From positions 218,684 through 282,683 of the forward strand of contig VWZL01000165.1 of assembly GCA_013396915.1 (NCBI GenBank): 64,000 bases of DNA, given 5' to 3'. Positions 1 through 9,519 of this stretch are shown here, piece by piece. A program made the translations under genes and the position numbers. Position 1 is the stretch's first letter. Every line of letters starts with the position of its first letter. The DNA is from Stercorarius parasiticus (Eukaryota > Chordata > Aves > Charadriiformes > Stercorariidae). The notes under the pieces were generated by a model that was not told the origin of the DNA, searched no databases, and was given only the letters and a program-made list of their open reading frames with translations.

Positions 1-377
1 TTTGATTAATAATCTAGCAGAAGTAAATTAGCTTCCAGAAGTATATTGCTAGCCTTTTACTGAGACCGAGATCTTCTGAGAGGTAAAATGTTTTTCTCTG
101 AAAGGAAAAAAAGATTAAATAACCTTATTGTTTACCTCCCTGGAGGTAAATAATGATTTTCACAGCATTCAGTAGAGAGGGAGTGATGGTTGGCACTTAG
201 AGAAGAAACAGGAGCAATTTTTGTCTGAGTAAGGACTATAAAGTCATTTAAACATTAAAGGTAATTATCATGGTACTTCCCTTGCTGAGTGAAAACCATC
301 ACTGTATTTAATACCCAGGAAAGGAATGCATCCCAAATGTTATTTGTAATAAATTGTTAGTTATTGGTAGCCTTCAG

Positions 378-420
378 AAAACAAACAAAACAAAACAAAA
401 CAAAAAAACCCAACAAAAAA
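378..420. repeat. A-rich AAAAC-type low-complexity tract
   Basis: The plus strand shows several successive AAAAC units followed by A-runs broken by short C-runs. It could be a simple repeat or the decayed A-rich tail of a retroelement, but no element body is recognised to its left. It lies just outside the candidate minus-strand exon at 459-740. Confidence 0.7.
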
Positions 421-458
421 TAAAACCCAGAAGGAATGAACTTGCTGTGCTCACTTAC

Positions 459-740
459 AGTAAGTTGTGTTTCCCTGACCAGAAATGGTGTCCATTAAAA
501 CAACAGCATAAAAATGTTCTTTAACCATTGGCTTGTAACCAAAACATGGCATCATTCCTGTAGCAGACTGTGTCCTTTTCTTAAGAAGCAGTTTTAAAAG
601 CACTATCACTTCTAAGATCATAAAAACTGAAATAAGACAAAGGCTGTGTGACTTTATGTGATATGCTCTGTAGTATTCTTGAATTCTGTCACAGTTAAAA
701 ACATTCATCAGGAGAGAAACGAGTAGAAAAATATATCTGA
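459..740 (-). CDS. Candidate internal coding exon, unidentified membrane-like protein
   Basis: This is a 282-bp segment open for 93 full codons on the minus strand. It is bounded by an acceptor-like site with a long pyrimidine tract (AG at 742-741) and a near-consensus donor GTAAGTGAG starting at 458. It is phase 1 at both ends, so it could be skipped without shifting frame. The frame ends at a TGA inside the donor, as expected if translation normally leaves by splicing. The translation has two hydrophobic stretches, RYIFLLVSLLMNVF near the start and a second starting SLCLISVFMILEV, the latter followed by basic residues (KKR). The rest is hydrophilic and ends in an N-glycosylation-type NTT. 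I do not recognise the family. An AT-rich 64-kb window could produce one such segment by chance, so this is only a candidate. Confidence 0.25.
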
Positions 741-1997
741 CTAATGGCACAGAGAAAATCACAGGCAAAATAAGGATTCATTGCTTTGGGTGCCTAAAAA
801 TCAACTGAGGGATGTTTTGCAGCTTTCTTCATCAGATTCCCATCTCCTGATTACTAACTGAATGTGAACCTTCATAATCTGGATTTATTTAACTGACCCT
901 AAGTTTCACCTCTAGATGTCTTAAGGTAAGAGCACACATCACAGAAATGGGTGTAGCAGGTGGGAGCAAGAGTCGGCCTGGATCTGAGTTCTGCTTGGAG
1001 GGCTGCAAAGGAGACACCTCACAGGTTGCAGGAACGGGACAAGAAGGTTTGATCCTTCTCCCAGGTATTCTTTCAGACTCCATCTATTTTCAGCTCAGGG
1101 AATTTCCTGAACAAAAAATGGGTTTTATCTTTTTTGTAACTTTGATGGATTGTCTTCCATCTTTGCTTTTGAGTATCTGTCCTGTCTTCCCTTGATCCCA
1201 GGTAAAATTTTAACATTCATAAGGTCTTTTTTCAGTGATTTCCCAAGGTCTGCTACCCGCTGCATGAAGAAAAATCAACTTAAGGACATCTAACTGTTTA
1301 AGGTCACTTGATCCTTCTTGCACAACAGAAATACACAAAGTATTTTTTCCACAGAAGTAAGCACGGCCCTAAATGATTTCTTTTGTAGTGGTCATAGGTG
1401 AAACTAGCATGTACTTCCTAGAAGTCTTGTATTTCTATTCTCTGTAAATTCTCTTTTAACCTCATTAAATATATATATATATATGTGCACTTGTATGTGT
1501 GTGTATCTAGATATATATCTGCATTAAAACTAAAAGGAGTTGCAGAAAACCAGCAGTTACAGTATGTGTATGGTTTACAAAGTGTACTTATAATACATCC
1601 ATCATTACAACATCGTAATTCATAGTGCAAAATGAAATTTGGCAGTTTACCACGTTAGTAAAAATATGTGCAGTTCAAAAATGCTCTTTATTGTCCTCCA
1701 TCACCAAAAATTCTGAGACACCATTTGAAAAGAAGTGTGTATAGCAGTACAATTTTTATTATAAACCTTTTTTTTCCAAATTTCATTATTCTGTGTTTCT
1801 CCTGTTCAAGCTGAGAAAGGATAAAATGACATAAGGAAAGCAGCCCAGTGCATGTTGAAGTGCTCCTGATGCTTTTGTTTACTGGTGTAAAAACATGAAG
1901 TTGTGAATGTGAGATTAAAAAACCTCATCCATTCATCCATTTCACTTTTCAAAATGGTGACTTTTCCATCCGTTTTTGTCCCTGCTTGCCTGGTGTC
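741..1997. other. Unique AT-rich DNA, no gene seen
   Basis: This interval holds only short unconvincing open frames. The longest, plus strand 947-1195, has a mixed composition, no splice logic and no recognisable family. A short (AT)n run lies at 1469-1484 and is followed by a TG-rich patch. Nothing else is supported. Confidence 0.6.
1469..1484. repeat. (AT)8 microsatellite
   Basis: Eight uninterrupted AT dinucleotides are followed by a degenerate TG/GT-rich stretch and a second short TATATAT block around 1511. Confidence 0.9.
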
Positions 1998-2065
1998 AAT
2001 ATAAAGGAATTCAGTGGGCTGCCATGGATTACCACAGATTTATGCCTGTATAAATGATAGCTGTA
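1998..2065. repeat. Remnant of amniote inverted-repeat element
   Basis: The words GAATTCAGTGGGCTGCCATG, then GATTTATGCCTGTATAAATG and AGCTGTATC, occur in the order found in the widespread palindromic amniote element whose consensus resembles 'CATTGACTTCAGTGGAGTTAC ... GATTTACACCAGTGTAAATG'. The match is by eye from memory of that element and is degenerate. No terminal repeats are preserved clearly. Confidence 0.35.
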
Positions 2066-2069
2066 TCTT

Positions 2070-3195
2070 TCCCCGGCTTCATTGACCTTAGGAATCATGG
2101 GGGCTTATCCATGTTGTTATGCGATGGCTGATGTGCATCTACATCAAGTACTAGTCACAGATGACAAATGAACTGTTCAGCAGTTTGTCAGTGGTCATAT
2201 TATTTGTTCATACCCGTTCCTCTTTCCAGCTTCATTTTGCCTGCTGAGGTGAGTTGACATGGGTTCTGCACATCTTGAGCTGAGCAACCTTTTTCTTCCC
2301 TTGGGCAAACTCTTTGAAATCAGGCTAGGGTTAATAGAAGATATTTTGTACCTCTTTAGCACTGAAGTTGTGTAATTCTTTTCTTCTGTGCATTGTACTG
2401 GGGTCAAAACACAAGAATTTTCGTGCTTTCTGCATTCAGACAATCCTCCCATTGGCTTTTGCAAGTTACTCTGGCAAACCTTGTATCTGACTTAATTTAA
2501 TAAGTAGTGTTTTTGGTTTTTTTGTTTATATTGAGTATCATTAGTATTTAAAGCTTTTATGCCATTTTCATTTGCGTTTAGAGTGCTATGCCCAGAAATT
2601 GGTCTTGCACATGCAGCTTATGAGACAACTTCTGCAAGGCTTTTTTTTTCCATAGTGAAATTATCAGCTCAGGATACTGATTGGAGTTTTTTCTAACTGC
2701 ATTACAGAACTGAATGAATATCAGCGATGACCAGTTTTTATTAGCTTGTTTTGTGAAAAGACCAAAAAAAATTCTGAAGCTATTCCTTGCAGTTCTGGAT
2801 TTCTCAGGAGCCAGTATGTTGCTCCAGCCTGGAGAAATATAATCAATGATTAAATTGAAAGGACCCCCCAAAAGATCTCTGTTCCAAGTCTATTTGAAAA
2901 AAGATCTGCCTGCATTTCTGAGTTTTGTTTCAAATCCAAAACTGGGACAGGTTATTCCCAAGGCTCACAGGTGTGTGCAGACAAATCTGGAATTAATTCA
3001 AAGATCCATAACTCAATAAAAACTAGTATTGTTTGGGGTAAAGTGTTCAAAAATACATTCCTTTAATTTGTTAAAGGAGCAAAAGATCTGGCATAAAACC
3101 TTATTTAGCATGAATCTAACAAATATGGAAAAGTATAGGGGAATCCACTTGCTGTATCTGAATTTCTATATACAAGACAAATGCTTTCCTTTTCC
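2070..3195. other. Unique sequence, no feature seen
   Basis: Minus-strand open frames at 2195-2464 and 2578-2871 have no recognisable motif. The region is AT-rich with short T-runs and shows no transposon signature I can support. Confidence 0.55.
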
Positions 3196-3198
3196 AGG

Positions 3199-3250
3199 GA
3201 TATGATCCAAAGTCCATTGAAGCTATTGGAATTTGCATCAGATCCTATTA
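3199..3250. repeat. Remnant of palindromic amniote element (ATCCAAAG...CATTGAAG type)
   Basis: The plus strand reads GATCCAAAGTCCATTGAAGC and, about 20 bases later, GCATCAGATCC. This matches the half-palindrome 'GGATCCAAAGCCCATTGAAGTCAATGG', abundant as ancient interspersed repeats in birds and turtles. The preceding pyrimidine tract plus CAG mimics a splice acceptor, but the repeat match explains the sequence better. Confidence 0.5.
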
Positions 3251-3496
3251 AAAAAAAAACAACGTAAACCAAAAACAGAAGAAAAGGAGAAATGTTTTGC
3301 ATACCAAAGTATCAGTCTTAACTAATGAAACATAACATGACTTGTTCAGTCTTGTATTTTTCCCCTTCAAATTTCTCTATCCAACTCCATAAGCAGATGT
3401 GCAATTATCACTTGGGTACCTACAATTATAAGTTTCGTGGTGTCTGTCATGTTCAAACGTGCAGGTCTTCGGGTTACAATTTAGTGTTCCAAACTT

Positions 3497-3565
3497 TGAC
3501 TCAGCAAAGTCCTAAAGCCCTTACGCCTTTGCTTACTTGCTTGATTTTGGACTTAAGCACTTTTC
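3497..3565. repeat. Remnant of palindromic amniote element (CAGCAAAG...ACTTAAGCA type)
   Basis: CAGCAAAGTCCTAAAGCCCT, TTACGCCTTTGCTTACTTGC and GGACTTAAGCAC appear in the order of the ancient element containing 'CAGCAAAGCACTTAAGCATGTGCTTAA'. It is degenerate and assigned by eye. It lies about 250 bp from a similar remnant at 3199, so both could derive from one longer inverted-repeat element. Confidence 0.4.
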
Positions 3566-3569
3566 TAAT

Positions 3570-6198
3570 TCAGGCCATCCTTTTGGTGTATTTCCCCTAT
3601 TGTATCTGCTGACATATATTTAAATAGCTGTAGGACAAGCACAATGTGAGTTAGATGCTGTGCTGGTGTAGGGCAGGTCAATTTACATTCAACAACTTTT
3701 TTTTTGCCAAGAATAAATGTTTTGTTGCTGCCATAGCGATCTTTACTGATCGTTTTGGGTGAATAAGAAGGTCTAAATTAAATGCTACCACTGGTAAGTC
3801 AAGTACCAAGGAGGAACCATTGGAAGCAGTCCTGCTAAAGTCACACAAGGATGAATGTCCTCTGCTAGAACAAGAAGTAATGATCATCAACTAGGAGGAA
3901 AAAAAAAAGAGATTAAATTAGTTACTAGTCATCAAGCCATAAAATGAATGTTCCAACAATTTTATTGCAAAGTCCTTGACTATGAATGTAAGATAAAACA
4001 AGACCGTGAGGAAGAATAAATCACAACATGAAGTCACAGCACAGGGATTTAGAATTTCAAAGGTTTTAAAAATGAATGTTCTCTGTCAAAATCCCTGGCC
4101 AAAATGAATAGGAGGAGTTAAAATTTTCACTAATGAAAATCAGACTTCGTGGTGCTTTAAGTAACACAAATGGTGAGTAAATTCCCCAAATTCACTCACC
4201 TACACAAGAAAATCTGATTAGTGTAGGGAAATGTATTATCAACATTTTAGGAGCTCTTCTTCAGCAACTGGTCTGAGTTCATGTTCAGATGCGTATTAAT
4301 GTGAGCAGCATCACACAGAAATGGCAAGGGTGTTCAATTCCCATCAGCTGGCTAAAATGCAATGAAATTGGAGTCACTAGGTGCTTATTTTGCTAAAAAT
4401 AAATGAATAATAAAAAAATAAATCCCATTGTAGTCACCATCTCTTTTGGACCTATTTTCAAAGATTAAAGATGATTTTTATTACTTTTCCAGAAATTGGT
4501 GGTTGCTGAGAGAGCAGTGATTATAATCTTGTTGCATCAATCTCAGAAGACGATAGTCCCACCTAGCAAGATATACTTGATTTTCCAAAAGACCTAGTGA
4601 CTAGTGATCAAGGGAAATTAAATTGTCTGAGACTTCCTACTGCCCATAATATGCCAGGGATGAGTCTGTAAATCATTATTTCCAAGATATAAATAAAGAT
4701 ACTTCAATTAATCAGGAACGGGAAATTTAAGCAATTAAATTATTCAGACATTTTACAGAGGTAACCATGGGTGTCCACACTGCCCCTATAATTGTTCTTT
4801 TGAAATAGGTAAGGAATGTCTGCCTAGGCAAACACTTAGCATCTGGGATGGGTGATAATTATGTCTGCATGTTTCGAGACACAGAAGTCTTTGCTTAGAA
4901 ACTTTTCTCAGAGTATTGCACAGTAAAAAAAGATCAACATCGAGGGGAAAAACAAAGTACAAATGTCCTTTTTCAAAATTTATGTCATGCTATAATGCTT
5001 CCACATAAACATGAACTCCTTTATGTGATATGAATCTGCATGCCTGCAATGCTTCAAATAAAAGTTTTTAATTACAATTTTCAAAAACAAATTAGGTAGG
5101 GATATAGGGCCATAGTAAACCACCGGATCCCTTCTGATCAACGCAAGTTCAGAATTTTAATCATATTGTGTCAGTCTAATTTTTTCTACAGCTGTTAGTT
5201 CCCATTGCTCAAAGATCATGTCCCATTTCTTTTGTAGTCACTAAGTTGTTCTTTCTTTCCTTTTTTTTCAAAACATGATACCAGGTGTAACACACACATT
5301 TTTACAGACTGATAAATTAGTTCCTAGTTTTTACAGACATCACATTTTGATGAAACTGTGACAATACAACGAAAATACAGGTTTAGGGTTTTGTGTTTTC
5401 TTTATTAAAGGGTAGATCAGCAAGGAAGATACCAGCAATCTTCTCCAGGAAGTCCTGAAATGACAGTCTATATCTAATACTGTCAGCATGGTCAAAATCC
5501 TAAAGCAAGCATTGTTCTCCTTCATATCTCTGATTAGAGAAAACTTAATGAAATTAATGCAAATATAATGATTTAACTTTTACATAATTACTTACAGGTT
5601 TCCTTTTGATCCAAAAATAGTAACTCCTGGATTTAGCAATTACTGATCAGTAATGCAGAACCACTACGTACTTCTCAGACTGTAGATGAAAGGTCAAATA
5701 TGGTCCATCACATACTTTCTGTTTCTTTGTGAAGGTCTTCCATTGCTGTTGCAGAAGAGGTTCTATTTAAAAATCAACAGGCCTTTAGATCCTGATCAGA
5801 CATATTTAAGTCTACAGATTCTGAATATGTAACCACATTTGTATACATTCCAACTGATTTCTGAAGACTTATTCCAGATCAACACGAATAAAAAGAATTC
5901 TCAGCCTATTGGCTGCTACTTTATTTTACCCATTCATATATTATAAATCGGGCATAACAGATCTACATCCACTTTTTTTGGGAAAAAAAAATAAACTAAC
6001 ATGTGAACATCCTTATTTCTTTATATCATACACCAGATTCTCAGCTGAGGTAGATCGACAAAACTCAACCGAAATCAGAGGAACTTGAGCAATTAACATA
6101 ACTAAGCAGCTGGTTCTTGGTCTCCACCTTCAGAGTTTCTTGGGGTTTTTTTCCCCTTTCTGATAATGAACTGACATTCATTTTCTCTGTCTTGACAG
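3570..6198. other. Unique AT-rich DNA, no gene seen
   Basis: No open frame here carries a recognisable domain. One 152-bp minus-strand segment (4200-4351) has a good acceptor and a consensus-like GTGAGTGA donor but no through-running frame. Around 4360-4380 and 5850-5880 there are short words resembling the amniote inverted-repeat elements, too weak to call. Confidence 0.55.
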
Positions 6199-6562
6199 GT
6201 CACAAGCACTCATGCAAACAACTTGTGTGTAAACACACCTGACTGTGTACCAGTGCAGAACACTCAGGGTATTTTGCAACAGGGAAAGAAAGCGAGTGAG
6301 AAAGTGCAGAGAAATACTAAAATGCTGGCTGATCTTGTTTAGTGATTGATGGCTTTGCTTTTATAGGTATGGTGGGAACTGTCAGAGTGGCCTGGGCAGA
6401 ACGCAGCTGCTGGCTCTGCACTCCTTGAGCAGCCTCTCCCGCTACCCTTCAGGCGAGCCAGGTGGCTGTGGGTCTTTGCTGGTATCCTTGCTGGAACTCA
6501 CTGACTCCAGCTTCAGGTGTGGGCCAGTCTTGCAAACCTTCTCAAGAGGCATATATGATTAG
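6199..6562 (+). other. Two adjacent candidate 3'-type exons (low support)
   Basis: A pyrimidine-rich acceptor ending at 6198 opens a 47-codon frame that stops at 6340-6342. A second acceptor ending at 6366 (TTTTATAG) opens a frame of 64 codons stopping at 6560-6562. The second part is clearly more GC-rich than its surroundings. Neither translation is recognised and no polyadenylation signal follows closely. This could be part of a noncoding transcript or chance. Confidence 0.15.
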
Positions 6563-8394
6563 CTCTGAGAAACTCTCCAAAACAACATCTGAAAAATTAT
6601 GCCTGCCATGAGCGCTTGGTGTTTAAAAAGAAAAAGGTGGGTAAAACAGTGCAAAACAGCAAACCCAAAACAAAACAGGGAAGAAGTGTTTAGGAAAGTT
6701 TGGCTGTAATTGTGCAGGTGCAGAGGTTGGGTAGATGCCAGGTCATGCTGATGCCATAGGTTTTACATTAACATTTGTCAGGATTGAGAAGTTTCTGAGG
6801 TAAAAAAAAAAAGACAAAAAAAAGCAATGATTTTAATATCAGTCAGCTGGCAATGAGTTTCAAAGTTGAGAGTAAAATTCTTTGTGTAGAGCACTGTCAC
6901 TGAAAGCCCACCCCCGCAGAAGGGAAACTTGCAGGTTGTAGCCCTTCCTGTTCGTTAGTGTGCTCTCACAGAGATTAGCAATAGGACTTCTGAATGCAAG
7001 AAAGCAGATATTATATTCTGCCAGTATCAGAAAAGGATTTTCAACATACTTCTAGGAAATAAGAGACCTAAACCAACTTCCCCTGAAGACAAGGCAGAAA
7101 CTCTTTCTAACTTTGGTGGAGTAGGTCTGAGGCCTTGGGGAATTAAGACTGAAAACTGAAGTCCCCACAACATGAACATCTGTGTCTTTAACTCTATTAA
7201 ATATCAAGCAGGCATCTAGAATCTTTTGGTTTGTTCATTTGGTACAGCCAAAGAGAGGTACAGTTTGGGCCCTCAGGCGAAAGCATATCTGTAGGAAAGA
7301 AACTCAGCTGGAAAGGGTTGTACCAACAGTATGGTTAAATCACGTTTGTCTGAAAGAGTACACAAAGGGAGATAGACGCATTATCACATATGGAGGTAAT
7401 TGATTTGTAGAATTATTGTGGATCTTGAAATGGAAGAGACTTCAGAGAAGTTCATAGAGGGTTTTAAAGCCAAAGCATATGCAGAATGAGTAGCATATTT
7501 GCAGGCATTTATGTAACGTGATTTTAAGGCTGTTTTCCTCCTTAGCTGGGCAGACTAAAGCTTTCAAAATGTCTGAAAGTCAAAGCCTTTTTTTTTTTTT
7601 CATTCCTTGATGAAAAATGGGCATATTCTCTGGTTCAGAGCCAGTAGTCTTTATTATTTACTAACAGAAAAGGGAGTTTATATATCTAATTGTGATTGTT
7701 ACTACTTATTTTCACAACTAGTAGTTTAAAATAAAACCATAGTTCAGAAAGTAGGGCATCTGCAGCATCCAAATTTAAGACTTAGCGTGACAAGTTACAT
7801 GTGATCATGAAACCTGCCAGACTCCCTACAGTTTCTGCTTTCATTTATGGCAGCTGCAAACCAAGGTGCCTATAACTGTGCAGAAAAAGATTCTTTGCAG
7901 GTCTTACCAAATATAGTAAATAGCTGATTCATCAAACATTGCTTTCAGGATGGTGAAAAAAATCTAAGTTTGAAAATGTTTTGATATTTGCTGTAACATT
8001 GTGCAGCAGTTTCGCTACGTTATTTCCTGATGCAACCTGTCTTCTGGCCTCCTACCAGGCCACAATTTCTGTGGTCCTGTCCTCATCATGAAGAGCATGG
8101 TTTTGTTTGCTGCTGTCTTGAATACTCACCCCTGGCTCTAAAGAAAGGTAGCAAAAAAGGATTTCTCCTAGCTAAACTGCTTAGTGTGGAGACAGAGAGA
8201 GAGAAAGCTTAATGTCTCAGCGAGGAACCTTATTATCTTCCATATCCCTGCCATTTGCAGTAATGCCTGCACTGAATCCTTTACCTCACATGCTTAACAA
8301 AGCAATTGAAGTGCTACCGAGACATGTATCCCACAAAAATAGAGACACAGCCCCTGCAGACTAGGAGATTGCTCCTCTGTGGTACAAACCAACA
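6563..8394. other. Unique sequence with homopolymer runs only
   Basis: The interval contains A- and T-runs (about 6800-6825 and 7588-7601) and scattered short open frames without motifs. I see nothing in it that supports a gene or a mobile element. Confidence 0.6.
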
Positions 8395-8475
8395 GAGAGA
8401 GTATGTGTAGGAGTCATCCCATTTTATACATGAGAAAGTCACAGAGAAATCAAGGGTGAGGCCCAAATTAAAGAA
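8395..8475 (+). repeat. MIR-like SINE remnant
   Basis: The words CATCCCATTTTATACATGAG, AAAGTCACAGAGAAATCAAG and GGCCCAAA follow the order of the MIR core ('CCCCATTTTACAGATGAGGAAACTGAGGCACAGAGAGGTTAAG'). The spacing agrees. The copy is degenerate, as expected for a repeat that was active before the amniote radiation. Confidence 0.45.
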
Positions 8476-8555
8476 CAAATGAGACAGGAGACCAAATTTA
8501 AGATATCTGAAAGTATGTGAAGACACTAAAGAGTAAGTGTCCATATGGAGGCGCA

Positions 8556-9500
8556 CTAGAAATCTGAGGTCCCATTGTAGTCAAAGGCCAACTGGGCGAT
8601 GCAGTCAATGTAGCCTGGAGAGTGGCTCCGCTCACCCTACAGCAGACACTGATGGCATGATTCAGTTGCTCACAAATAGGCCTCCACCTCAATTTGAAAT
8701 GTCCTAGTTTATCTCTACATCGGGGCTGGCAAGTAGGAGGCGTAAGATCCAGGGGAGACACGCTCTCCTGAGGCCAGCCGGAGGAGGGACAGGGTACTCC
8801 ACAGTAGGCAACCCTCTTTATCCACCCGAGTCCTGTGGCTGGTCAACCGAATCACTCCCCTGTCTCCATGGACTGTTTTGGGAGCTCAGATTCCTAGCAC
8901 ATCTGCAGACACTCACATACAGACATTTATGCTGATCCCAGGCTGAATCCCAGCGCAAGCCTGTAGCTGACAGATCACACGTCCAAGACAGAGCAGTCTC
9001 GGATTTCTGGAGCCTGTGCAAAAGCTCCCCCACGGCCGCCGCTCAGGGGGCCCTGAGAGCTGTAGCAGGGACATTGTGTGTCCCCCATCGCCACACAGCA
9101 GAGCTTTACCCTAGGTGTTGTTCCAACAAGCCTGTACCAGACAGAAAGAGGAGGGATAATGCCACTCAATATGCAACGAAGCAATCTTGGGAGAGACAAG
9201 CAAAGAATGATTTAGACTGCAGCTGAGTGAATCTATCATGTCTTTGCTTTGATAAAAGTGGAAAGGCACATCTCTCGGTGCCTGAAAGTCTGAAATCTTT
9301 TATATCAGCATTCAGGGCTGTAAAGGACCTTGTCTCTCTCTCCAGGCGCCGGGCAGGCTGGGACTGTGGCGGCTCCTCACGGAGGGGCGTCAGGGCAGGG
9401 CTGGGCCTGGCGGCCATGGACCATCTCCCTGCCCCAGCCAGGACTGGGGCAGCTGGGGGGCAGCAGGGCAGCCCCAGCCCCGGGCACATCCCTGGGGATG
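8556..9500. other. GC- and CpG-rich kilobase in an AT-rich window
   Basis: About 25 CpG dinucleotides are visible here, while flanking kilobases show very few. The densest parts are about 9020-9080 and 9340-9490; the latter has many GGGG/CCCC runs. Open frames occur on both strands (8498-8761, 8975-9199 and 9166-9513 minus; 9227-9517 plus), as expected in GC-rich DNA with few stop codons, and none has a recognised domain. Candidate explanations are a small CpG island or promoter, an old LTR or other retroelement, or a GC-rich regulatory element. I see no clear retroviral primer-binding site, polypurine tract or direct-repeat boundary. Confidence 0.6.
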
Positions 9501-9519
9501 GCCAGTTAAACATTTAGCA

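Noticed and set aside
8556..9200. Possible solo LTR or endogenous retrovirus remnant
   Set aside because: No TG...CA termini with target-site duplication, polyadenylation signal layout or primer-binding site could be found.
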